Part shown: piece by piece, positions 1 through 5,658 of the stretch
How the letters are laid out: each line of letters starts with the position of its first letter
Position numbering within the stretch: the stretch's first letter is position 1
Source: DRTC01 sp964521025
GTDB taxonomy: Bacteria; Cloacimonadota; Cloacimonadia; Cloacimonadales; TCS61
Length of the DNA stretch: 12,311 nucleotides
NCBI GenBank assembly: GCA_964521025.1
Contig: CAZFPK010000081.1
Location: forward strand, 1 to 12,311
Direction of reading: 5' to 3'
The notes under the pieces: generated by a model
The model's input: the letters and a program-made list of their open reading frames with translations, nothing else
What the model was told of the DNA's origin: nothing
Database searches by the model: none
Program-made: the position numbers and the translations under genes

Positions 1-1
1 A

Positions 2-16
2 CCAATTTATAATTGG
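2..16. repeat. Short perfect palindrome at window edge
   Basis: CCAATT and AATTGG form perfect 6-bp arms around a 3-base TAT centre. It lies 20 bp downstream of the HEPN gene stop codon. It has no adjoining T-run, so it is not a convincing terminator. It could be a protein-binding site for a gene left of the window, or chance in AT-rich DNA. Confidence 0.3.
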
Positions 17-36
17 AGCACTTATTGTCTATTAGT

Positions 37-399
37 TTAGATATTTAGGTTGAACATCAATTTTACATCCTCGATATCGAACCCAATATATGTTTCATAA
101 TCACCTTTTCTTCTGTTCTTATAAGCATTTCTCAACATTTTGCCAAATCGTACTTCGATCTTTTTCGTATGAATAAAATTTTTGTTGAACCATCCAAGCA
201 GTTGATGATGTTTCGATGTTTCAAATTTATATTTTAAGCCCAAGGCAAGTAATGAATAAAACATTCCATAATAAATTCTGTTCACAGCAGTTGGTAATTC
301 ATTGTTTTCTACCAACAATTCCACTACTGAAATTGTATTTCTTGCTTGTTCTAATCTGTATTTTATCAAATCTTCTCTCGATTTTTCCTGCAAAGTCAT
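37..399 (-). CDS. HEPN-domain protein, putative toxin/partner of an MNT nucleotidyltransferase
   Basis: This is a 120-residue, mostly helical protein of the HEPN superfamily (UPF0332/PF05168-like). The diagnostic stretch is the helix around residues 39-55 (AVNRIYYGMFYSLLALG), followed by a His-rich turn (SKHHQLLG) and a C-terminal RRKGDYE motif typical of this branch. HEPN proteins paired with minimal nucleotidyltransferases are usually RNase toxins neutralised by the partner. The canonical RX4-6H catalytic motif of HepT toxins is not present here, so nuclease activity is uncertain. Its ATG overlaps the end of the upstream nucleotidyltransferase gene by 4 bp (ATGA), so the two are almost certainly co-translated. 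Family assignment is firm; the exact role (toxin, or a non-catalytic substrate-binding partner) is inference. Confidence 0.85.
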   Translation of the reverse strand: MTLQEKSREDLIKYRLEQARNTISVVELLVENNELPTAVNRIYYGMFYSLLALGLKYKFETSKHHQLLGWFNKNFIHTKKIEVRFGKMLRNAYKNRRKGDYETYIGFDIEDVKLMFNLNI

Positions 400-716
400 G
401 CGTAAATCCCATTTTTAATAGCGGACAAAAAAACCGGTTGTTGTCCTCGAGCAGACTGTAATTCTTTTTCTGAGATCAAATGCTCATCAGTTATAATGCC
501 ATATTTTAATTCAACTTGATAGCATAAATCAGAAATCTCTCTTTCATATTTCCAATCAAAGTCATTCTTTAGGATAATCAATATATCAAAGTCCGAATAT
601 TCTTTAGGATTACCATTAGCGCGAGAACCGAACAAAATTATTTTGGAAACATCGTTACCAAATCTGAATTTCAATTTGGTTTTAAGATCTTGCAATATTT
701 TATCTCTATTTTTCAT
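396..716 (-). CDS. Minimal nucleotidyltransferase (MNT/MntA-like antitoxin)
   Basis: This 106-residue protein has the Pol-beta nucleotidyltransferase signature GSRANG at residues 30-35, with DFD at 42-44. This is the GSX10DXD motif, so the two metal-binding aspartates are present. The size is normal for the minimal NTase family. In characterised MntA-HepT pairs the NTase adds AMP to the HEPN toxin and blocks it; that chemistry is inferred here from family and gene order. The HEPN gene follows directly with a 4-bp overlap. On the coding strand a TTGACA hexamer (plus-strand 745-750) lies upstream but no good -10 box accompanies it. The start codon itself overlaps the stop of an upstream coding-like fragment as ATGA, suggesting that another cistron once preceded it. 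Confidence 0.87.
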   Translation of the reverse strand: MKNRDKILQDLKTKLKFRFGNDVSKIILFGSRANGNPKEYSDFDILIILKNDFDWKYEREISDLCYQVELKYGIITDEHLISEKELQSARGQQPVFLSAIKNGIYA

Positions 717-784
717 ATTTCTAGTTCAATTTCCGGATTATTGATGTCAAGAAGTTTTGTTATCTTCTTTAAAAAAGGATATTG
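713..784 (-). pseudogene. Possible 3' remnant of a gene upstream of the MNT gene
   Basis: Read on the minus strand, 23 sense codons run from just after a TGA (785-787) to a TGA at 713-715. They end in LDINNPEIELEI and overlap the MNT start codon as ATGA. Composition looks protein-like and the overlap is the arrangement expected of a translationally coupled cistron. There is no start codon and no continuation in this frame, so if real it is a truncated gene end. It is too short for a family call. The rest of 717-847 holds nothing else that I recognise. Confidence 0.3.
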
Positions 785-847
785 TCATTGGCAAAAAAGG
801 GAAGAAATCGAAGATGGAAATAAAAATTCACACTTCTCGAATATACT

Positions 848-1135
848 CTAACCGGCAAATTGATAACCATGGAAATCGATATCCATTTTCATTCCTAAAG
901 CATAACAGACTTTAAGAAAAGTCTTCATATTACAGTTTAATCCGGATTCAATTTTGGAAAGTTGCTGCTGGGTTATGTGTGCTTTTTTGGCAAGTGCTTG
1001 CTGCGATAGTCCTGAATTTTTTCTGGCATCTGATATTTTGAGAGATATTTCAAGCAGTATTTTTTCTTCCTTGAATAAAGTTTGGAATTCTTTATCTTTT
1101 ATTTTTTTATCAAGATGGTTCTTAAAAGTTCTCAT
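848..1135 (-). CDS. XRE-family antitoxin, HigA-like
   Basis: This is a 95-residue protein with a helix-turn-helix of the Cro/C1 (XRE) type at about residues 36-66. The stretch ISDARKNSGLSQQALAKKA is the first part, and the recognition helix carries ITQQQLSKIESG. As a HigA-type antitoxin it would bind and neutralise the preceding HigB-like toxin and autorepress the operon. The toxin gene lies upstream and overlaps it by 14 bp; toxin-first order is characteristic of higBA systems. The N-terminal ~35 residues (basic then acidic helix) may contact the toxin. A plausible operator lies in front of the toxin gene at 1514-1529. The family call is secure; the TA function is inferred from gene pairing. 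Confidence 0.87.
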   Translation of the reverse strand: MRTFKNHLDKKIKDKEFQTLFKEEKILLEISLKISDARKNSGLSQQALAKKAHITQQQLSKIESGLNCNMKTFLKVCYALGMKMDIDFHGYQFAG

Positions 1136-1499
1136 TTAAATCCTCTCTGTTAAATCTTTGCAGGAAATCGTCACGATACTTTTTGGCTTTTTTGATTTCC
1201 GATTTTGGTATTTTTCTGAAAGTTTTGATAAAAGAATGAGTTAATACAATAAAATCCCGATAACAGAAAAAAAATAAAATTCTTGCATCTTCTCCTGATA
1301 ACTTGATCCGAAGTTCGTGAATTCCATCGGTAAGTAAATCAGCATAAGGTCTTGGTAAATTTGGACCATATTCCTGTAATAAAGAAATCAGACCGAGTAC
1401 TTTTGCTTGATTTCGTTTACTTCTCGAATCAATAAATTCCATAATCGGACATTTATTTTCAGAACTTTCATAATAAATTATTTTCCATTCTCTTTTCAT
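1122..1499 (-). CDS. RelE/HigB-like toxin (phage-derived Gp49-like family)
   Basis: This 125-residue protein matches the Gp49-like/HigB family (PF05973-like) of the RelE superfamily. Recognisable blocks are GIHELRIKLSGEDARILFFF in the middle, then a hydrophobic strand (FIVLTHSFIKTFRKIP) and the closing SEIKKAKKYRDDF helix. Such toxins cleave mRNA in the ribosome. A conserved Arg/Lys-rich surface is present, although catalysis cannot be judged from sequence alone. It is the first gene of a two-gene operon, overlapping the XRE antitoxin start by 14 bp. There is no strong Shine-Dalgarno sequence before the ATG. The upstream DNA carries a TTGACA-like -35 (complement of 1532-1537) and a palindromic site between it and the start, consistent with autorepression. 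Confidence 0.87.
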   Translation of the reverse strand: MKREWKIIYYESSENKCPIMEFIDSRSKRNQAKVLGLISLLQEYGPNLPRPYADLLTDGIHELRIKLSGEDARILFFFCYRDFIVLTHSFIKTFRKIPKSEIKKAKKYRDDFLQRFNREDLNENF

Positions 1500-1513
1500 T
1501 ATGAAGACAAATC

Positions 1514-1529
1514 ACATCATATTTGATGT
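1514..1529. promoter_or_regulatory. Candidate HigA operator upstream of higBA
   Basis: ACATCA and TGATGT form perfect 6-bp arms around a 4-bp TATT centre. The site sits 15 bp upstream of the toxin ATG and just downstream of a TTGACA hexamer on the minus strand (complement of 1532-1537), where an XRE antitoxin would occlude the promoter. A matching -10 hexamer is weak, so the promoter itself is only suggested. Confidence 0.5.
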
Positions 1530-1545
1530 AGTGTCAAGAAATTTG

Positions 1546-1577
1546 ATCACAGTTCCCGCAAAAAAGGTTGGATCATT
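1546..1577 (-). pseudogene. Relic of a birA 3' end
   Basis: This 32-base stretch aligns to the 3' coding end of the birA gene at 3705-3737 with 29 matches, three transitions and one missing A/T base. On the minus strand the birA codons are MIQPFFAGTVI. All three substitutions fall at third codon positions and are synonymous (CAA/CAG, GCG/GCA, GGA/GGG). The one-base deletion in the T-run breaks the frame. This fits a decayed fragment of a second biotin-ligase gene rather than chance. Nothing flanking it resembles the remainder of birA. Confidence 0.5.
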
Positions 1578-1602
1578 TATTTTGATCGAAATTTAAATCT
1601 TT

Positions 1603-1639
1603 TAAAACCTTCAAGGTTTACCAAACCTTGAAGGTTTTA
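1603..1639. repeat. Perfect 17-bp palindromic hairpin, possible bidirectional terminator
   Basis: Two perfectly complementary 17-base arms (1603-1619 and 1623-1639) flank a 3-base loop. The core is AAACCTTCAAGGTTT against AAACCTTGAAGGTTT. The arms end in runs of A and T, so on either strand the RNA would form a stem followed by a short U-run (TTTTA). It lies 36 bp downstream of the aspartyl-protease stop codon. The core CCTTCAAGG/CCTTGAAGG type is, from memory, a recurrent intergenic repeat in FCB bacteria. Confidence 0.7.
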
Positions 1640-1675
1640 GATCAATAAATTGATGAAGTTATGTTCAATAATTCA

Positions 1676-2863
1676 TCAGAAAAGATTTCTTTTCTGTAGT
1701 TCAATCGAAACCTTCTTCCCTTCCCGCTCGATCACCAATTCAATAGTTTTGTGATCTCTATTATTCATCAGATCAAATAATTCAAAATTCGTTATTTCAT
1801 CACATTTCCTGCCATTAACAGAGATCAATTTATCGGATAATAAAATCCCGGATTTATCAGCAGGACTATTTTCCCAGATTCCTTTAATTTTAAACTCATC
1901 TCCGGCGTTGAAAACATACAATCCAAAAGAATAATTTAAGGAAATGTTATTCGGTTCGGCTTCTTTGAGCAATACTTGTTTATGCTTATAATCCAAAGTT
2001 GTTGTATATTTATCCAGAAAATATTTTCCGATTAAGAGAACATCTTTTTCCAGAAAAGGCGGAAGTTCAGCGAAAATTACAGGTTCATTTTTGAGAATAA
2101 TATCACCGATTTTTATCTCATTCATCAAATAAAGATGATTATTCGGTTCTTCCGTAAAGGGCCATTTAGCAAAAAAACCTTTCGCTTTGATCGCTTTTAT
2201 TCTTTTTTCTTCGGATAGATTTTTCAGCCAACCGACCGGCAAAACAAAGGCGTAATTCAAGCCCGTATCGATCATTCCCCCGATCTTGAATTTGTTGTTT
2301 AGAACTACTTTCACAGTAGGAAAATAAGGGAAAATAATTTTCATTTTCAGCAGATGTTCTGTTTCGGAATTTGTTTTCATTTTTTTTGGATTGGAAAAAT
2401 ATATCTTCTGATCCTGATAATCGAAAGTAGTCTGGAAAAACCTGAAAAAATCAGAACCGATCATCCCAAAACTCTGGAAATTCTCTGCCGTGAATGTTTC
2501 TCTAAAATCCATTTTTACGGCATTCAGATCATACACGGAAACATCTCCCAGCGAAGTTTCCATAATTTTGGCAAATTCTACATCTTCATTGGGGATTTTC
2601 TCGATCTCAAAGTTCAGGCTATCCGCAATTTTTTTATCGATGATCGTTAATCCACCCGTATCCAGAACCATGGGAATCTCGTTTCCATCAAGATTAGCGG
2701 CGACTGTCATAATGTGGGATGCAATAATTTCAAAATTAATTTCCTCTGTTTTTGTGAGAATTTCTCCTTTTCCACCTTTGACCTTCTCGAACATTTTTAT
2801 TTTCAGATCGGAACATCCTAACAGTAATAACAATAATGATAAAATAGTAAATGATCTTTTCAC
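1676..2863 (-). CDS. Lipoprotein with two retropepsin-like aspartyl protease halves and a C-terminal PDZ domain
   Basis: I place the start at the GTG at 2863, because AAAGGAG lies 6 bp ahead and the product (395 aa) then begins VKRSF followed by a leucine-rich segment and lipobox LLGC, with Cys17 the lipidation site. An in-frame ATG 57 bp upstream would bury this signal. Two copies of a pepsin/retropepsin-type motif follow: VLDTGG (DTG at 68-70) and MIDTGL (DTG at 199-201). Each is followed about 70-100 residues later by an IG-x-FF/FL-x-Y/F type closing strand. Residues ~314-389 form a PDZ domain (GIWENSPADKSGILLSDKLISVNG). The two halves could form a pseudo-dimeric active site. The protein is expected to be membrane-anchored, probably in the periplasm, and substrates are unknown. 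The TetR gene lies 115 bp upstream on the same strand and may control it. Confidence 0.8.
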   Translation of the reverse strand: MKRSFTILSLLLLLLGCSDLKIKMFEKVKGGKGEILTKTEEINFEIIASHIMTVAANLDGNEIPMVLDTGGLTIIDKKIADSLNFEIEKIPNEDVEFAKIMETSLGDVSVYDLNAVKMDFRETFTAENFQSFGMIGSDFFRFFQTTFDYQDQKIYFSNPKKMKTNSETEHLLKMKIIFPYFPTVKVVLNNKFKIGGMIDTGLNYAFVLPVGWLKNLSEEKRIKAIKAKGFFAKWPFTEEPNNHLYLMNEIKIGDIILKNEPVIFAELPPFLEKDVLLIGKYFLDKYTTTLDYKHKQVLLKEAEPNNISLNYSFGLYVFNAGDEFKIKGIWENSPADKSGILLSDKLISVNGRKCDEITNFELFDLMNNRDHKTIELVIEREGKKVSIELQKRNLF

Positions 2864-2924
2864 CTTTGACTCCTTTACTTTGCATTTCTTTCCAAAGCTT
2901 TCTCTCATTTGTTCTGACATTAAG

Positions 2925-2960
2925 ATTCGGAAGGATGAGAAAACCAGGAATTTTCCGAAT
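2925..2960. repeat. 8-bp inverted repeat in the lipoprotein gene leader
   Basis: ATTCGGAA (2925-2932) and TTCCGAAT (2953-2960) are perfectly complementary with a 20-base loop. The pair lies between the TetR stop codon and the protease start. It has no T-run. It could be a leader hairpin or a binding site; AT-rich chance pairing is also possible. Confidence 0.3.
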
Positions 2961-2978
2961 TGTTTACGAAATCATTTC

Positions 2979-3575
2979 TTAACTCAACATTTTCATCAAT
3001 TCTTCATAAATTTTTTGATAAATTTCAGATTGCTCTCCATCCTCAAAATTACCGATCATTCCCATTCCTTCAATGATGGAATGAATGATCACAGCGATTG
3101 TTCCGGCATCTATACCACTCCTGATCAAATTATCATTTTGTGCATTTTCGATTCGAATTTTCAAAGCATTTTGAGTATTATGAAAGATCGCATTGATCTT
3201 ATTTTTCACAGTTTCATTCTGCTTCGATAGAGTCAGAATGAGATCGTTGAAACCCATCGAGATATCATTACTGAGCGATTTATCGAGAATGACATCTTCG
3301 ATTTTCCGGAAGACCGGGATCGATGAAATAAAAAAATGAAGTAATTCCGGGAAAGTTTGTAAATCTTGAGTTTTTTCTCGATTCCAGGCAGTAACTTTCT
3401 GCTCAAAATAATCGATCACTTTTATTGCCAGCTCTTCTTTATTCTTAAAATGATGATAAACTGCCGGTTTTGTGATTCCGACATTTCCTGCTATTTCGTT
3501 CATAGAAGTTTTTTCGTATCCTTTTTTGAGGAACAATTCGAGAGCAGTTTTCAGGATATTTTCTTTAGTATGCAT
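2979..3575 (-). CDS. TetR/AcrR-family transcriptional repressor
   Basis: This is a 198-residue protein with the standard TetR architecture. The N-terminal HTH covers about residues 5-55: ILKTALELFLKKGYEKTSMN, then EIAGNVGITKPAVYHHFKNKEEL. A helical, poorly conserved ligand-binding and dimer domain follows. The ligand cannot be predicted. The ATG is preceded by a very strong AAGGAGG ribosome binding site, and the palindrome CTTACC-GGTA-GGTAAG at 3584-3599 overlaps this region, so autorepression is likely. The next gene on the same strand, 115 bp downstream, is the PDZ aspartyl-protease lipoprotein, the most obvious additional target. birA lies 113 bp upstream. The family call is secure; the regulon is inferred. 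Confidence 0.9.
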   Translation of the reverse strand: MHTKENILKTALELFLKKGYEKTSMNEIAGNVGITKPAVYHHFKNKEELAIKVIDYFEQKVTAWNREKTQDLQTFPELLHFFISSIPVFRKIEDVILDKSLSNDISMGFNDLILTLSKQNETVKNKINAIFHNTQNALKIRIENAQNDNLIRSGIDAGTIAVIIHSIIEGMGMIGNFEDGEQSEIYQKIYEELMKMLS

Positions 3576-3583
3576 TTAACCTC

Positions 3584-3599
3584 CTTACCGGTAGGTAAG
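3584..3599. promoter_or_regulatory. Probable TetR operator overlapping the TetR ribosome binding site
   Basis: CTTACC (3584-3589) and GGTAAG (3594-3599) are perfect inverted arms around GGTA, a layout usual for TetR-family operators. It begins 9 bp from the TetR start codon and includes part of the AAGGAGG ribosome binding site. A TTGACG hexamer lies upstream on the minus strand as a possible -35. Binding here would block transcription of the TetR gene itself. Confidence 0.6.
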
Positions 3600-3688
3600 A
3601 TTCTATTCTCCTGTTTTACCGTCAAGTATTTTTAGAAATTATTTTATAGTTCTTACTTATAAGTGGTTATCTTCTAAAATCTTTTAAC

Positions 3689-4432
3689 CTAGTTTTTATG
3701 ATAAATCACAGTCCCTGCAAAAAAAGGCTGGATCATTCCTTCCTTCAATTCGAGCAGGATCGCACCTTTTTTATTGATCCCTTTGCAGATCCCTGAAAAT
3801 ATGGCAAAGTCAGTATCGAGTTCGATTTTCTTTCCTTTTAGTAAAGAATGTTCATTAAAATATTTTAGATCGAGTTTTCCTTCGATGAATGCGGGAAGAT
3901 CGGAACTGAAAATGTCAAAAATAATTTTTACGAGTTTGGAATTGTCGATCTTCTTTTTTAGATGTTGCTGGAGAGAAATCGATATTTTAATGAGATCTTC
4001 CGGAAATTCCAAAAAATTTGTATTGATTCCAATCCCGATAAGATGATATTTATAAGCGGAATTGTGACTCGATAAAATCCCGCAAAGTTTTTTCTCATTC
4101 AGATAAATATCGTTTGGCCATTTGATTTTCAGATTTATCTGCATTTTCGGAAATAATTGAAGTAAAGCTTTATGAATACAGATCCCGGTAAAGATGGTCA
4201 GGTTGGATTCGACAGACAGTCCGTAAAGAGCGGCAGTTATCCAGATCCCACCTTCGGGAGAAAACCAGGTGTTTTCCTTTCTGCCGATCCCTCCGGATTG
4301 AGTTTTTGCGATCAAAAGAAAATTCCCGGAGATCTGCCCGGATTTGATCAAGTTGTCTGCTTTTTTGTCAGTGCTCTTGATCTTATCGAAGAATCTGATT
4401 TCGTCGAATAACGGATGGTTGAAATTTTTCAT
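3689..4432 (-). CDS. birA: Biotin--[acetyl-CoA-carboxylase] ligase, monofunctional
   Basis: Biotin protein ligase activates biotin with ATP and transfers it to the lysine of the acetyl-CoA carboxylase carrier protein (BCCP) and related enzymes in the cytoplasm. With the start at 4432 the protein is 247 residues. It shows the biotinyl-AMP loop GGIGRKENTW (47-56, equivalent to GRGRRGR), KWPND (104-108), the KLCGI motif with Lys115, and GIGINTN (133-139). A small C-terminal SH3-like domain ends in QPFFAGTVIYHKN. No N-terminal winged-helix domain is present, so it cannot be a bio-operon repressor like the E. coli protein. An in-frame ATG at 4474 would add 14 basic residues (IRKVLRKDKK) not expected in the family; neither start has a strong ribosome binding site. 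A relic of a second birA 3' end lies at 1546-1577. Confidence 0.9.
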   Translation of the reverse strand: MKNFNHPLFDEIRFFDKIKSTDKKADNLIKSGQISGNFLLIAKTQSGGIGRKENTWFSPEGGIWITAALYGLSVESNLTIFTGICIHKALLQLFPKMQINLKIKWPNDIYLNEKKLCGILSSHNSAYKYHLIGIGINTNFLEFPEDLIKISISLQQHLKKKIDNSKLVKIIFDIFSSDLPAFIEGKLDLKYFNEHSLLKGKKIELDTDFAIFSGICKGINKKGAILLELKEGMIQPFFAGTVIYHKN

Positions 4433-4510
4433 AATTCTTTCTTTTTTATCTTTTCTCAAAACTTTCCGAATCATATTTGAGAGATTTCCGATGTAAGATG
4501 CTTCGAAAAG

Positions 4511-4623
4511 TTATATTTTGGAGTACATTAACCGTGTTAATATTATGCGATGCAATCGCTTCTAAAAAGATGAGATGCAGGCATCTCAAAAAGTAATCCG
4601 CTTACTTTACTCCAAAACTATAA
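4511..4623. repeat. Multi-hairpin palindromic element with outer inverted arms
   Basis: The outer arms are TTATATTTTGGAGTA (4511-4525) and TACTCCAAAACTATAA (4608-4623), complementary except for one bulged base. Between them lie four consecutive perfect mini-palindromes: ATTAAC-cgt-GTTAAT (4527-4541), GCGAT-gca-ATCGC (4547-4559), TGAGATGC-ag-GCATCTCA (4571-4588) and AAGTAA-tccgc-TTACTT (4591-4607). As single strand it would fold into a closing stem bearing four arms, rather like a cloverleaf. The right outer arm contains the queA stop codon. It fits a dispersed repeat or structured DNA/RNA element; function unknown. Confidence 0.75.
4563..4588 (-). terminator. Candidate intrinsic terminator for the DUF3108-queA operon
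   Basis: On the minus strand, TGAGATGC and GCATCTCA form an 8-bp stem with a 2-base loop, followed directly by TCTTTTTAG. This lies about 30 bp after the queA stop codon and is part of the multi-hairpin element. The 2-base loop is shorter than ideal, so one pair would open, leaving a 7-bp stem. Confidence 0.5.
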
Positions 4624-5658
4624 AATCAACATCGCATCGCCGTAACTATAAAACCGGTACTTTTCCCGAACTGCAATTTTATAGGCATTCATCATATTTT
4701 CATACCCGGCAAAAGCAGCAACCAGCATCAATAAACTCGATTCCGGCAGGTGAAAATTGGTGATCAATCCATCGATGATCCGGAATTTTTTGCCGGGATA
4801 GATAAATATGTCAGTCCAATGAGAACCGGAATTCAATTTTCCATTTTCCGCAAAACTCTCCAGCGTTCTTGTTGTCGTCGTTCCAACTGCGATGATCCTC
4901 CTATTTCCTTTTTTTGCAGCATTGATTTTATTTGCGGTTTTTTTAGTAATCTGACAATATTCGGAATGCATTTTGTGTTCGGCAATGTTTTCGGTTTTCA
5001 CCGGACGGAAAGTTCCCAAACCGATATGCAAAATGACTTCTACAATTTCAATTCCTTTTTCCCCGATGCTCTGCAAAAGTTTTTCAGTAAAATGCAAACC
5101 TGCAGTTGGCGCGGCAACCGAGCCATTTTCCCTGGCATAAACAGTTTGGTATGTTTGTTTATCTTTTTCAAACGCTTCTCTTTTGATGTAAGGAGGAAGC
5201 GGCATTTTCCCGATCCTTTCCAAAATATTCTGGAAATTTCCCTGAAAAGCAAATTCTATTATCCGGTTTCCTCCTTCAGAAATTTCCAGGATTTTACCTT
5301 TTAAATTTTCGTTAAAAACAACTATAGAATCTTTCGGCAGTCGTTTTCCCGGTTTGACCAGGCATTCCCAAATGTTATCCGAAACTTGATTCAAAAGGAA
5401 AATTTCGACTTTTGCTCCGGTTGTTTTTCTTCCAAGCAAACGAGCAGGAATGACCCTGGTTTTATTTAGAACGAGAACATCCGAAGGTTTTAGAAAATCT
5501 ATGATTTCAAAAAATTTGTGATGTTCGATCTTTCCGCTCTTTTTATCCAAAAAAAGAAACCGTGATTCAGTCCTGTTTTCTAAAGGAAATTGAGCGATCA
5601 GTTCTTTTGGAAGTTCGTAAAAATAACTACTTTTTTTTAAGAGGAACATTTTCCGCAT
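4618..5658 (-). CDS. queA: S-adenosylmethionine:tRNA ribosyltransferase-isomerase
   Basis: QueA transfers and isomerises the ribosyl moiety of SAM onto 7-aminomethyl-7-deazaguanine in tRNA, forming epoxyqueuosine, the penultimate step of queuosine synthesis. The 346-residue length is normal. Family landmarks are the N-terminal YELPKELIAQFPLENRTESR, then LNKTRVIPARLLG, and PGKRLPKDS. The central TVYARENGSVAAPTAGLHFT is followed by LHIGLGTFRPV, and IAVGTTTTRTLES precedes NFHLPESSLLMLVAAF; the product ends in YSYGDAML. The first 32 bp overlap the end of the DUF3108 gene in another frame, implying co-translation. A second Met three codons in (5649) is an alternative start. The stop codon lies inside the outer arm of the palindromic element at 4511-4623. 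Confidence 0.96.
   Translation of the reverse strand: MRKMFLLKKSSYFYELPKELIAQFPLENRTESRFLFLDKKSGKIEHHKFFEIIDFLKPSDVLVLNKTRVIPARLLGRKTTGAKVEIFLLNQVSDNIWECLVKPGKRLPKDSIVVFNENLKGKILEISEGGNRIIEFAFQGNFQNILERIGKMPLPPYIKREAFEKDKQTYQTVYARENGSVAAPTAGLHFTEKLLQSIGEKGIEIVEVILHIGLGTFRPVKTENIAEHKMHSEYCQITKKTANKINAAKKGNRRIIAVGTTTTRTLESFAENGKLNSGSHWTDIFIYPGKKFRIIDGLITNFHLPESSLLMLVAAFAGYENMMNAYKIAVREKYRFYSYGDAMLIL

Noticed and set aside
2864..2920. Longer start for the protease lipoprotein at the ATG at 2920
   Set aside because: It would place 19 charged residues before the hydrophobic signal and lipobox, whereas the GTG at 2863 has AAAGGAG at ideal distance and gives a normal lipoprotein signal.
2490..3230. 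Long open frame on the plus strand opposite the protease and TetR genes
   Set aside because: It spans two convincing minus-strand genes and the gap between them; composition is Phe/Ile/Ser-rich as expected for the antisense of AT-rich coding DNA.
4433..4474. Longer start for birA at 4474
   Set aside because: Fourteen basic residues before the catalytic domain are not expected in monofunctional ligases; kept as an alternative, since neither start has a strong ribosome binding site.
4750..5304. Long open frame on the plus strand opposite queA
   Set aside because: It is antisense to a highly conserved gene, has no ribosome binding site and no protein-like domain pattern.
5627..5640. Classical A_AAA_AAG slippery site at the DUF3108 stop, suggesting -1 frameshifting into queA
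   Set aside because: The -1 frame does not match the queA frame; a +1 event or loss of one A would be needed, and no stimulatory structure is evident.
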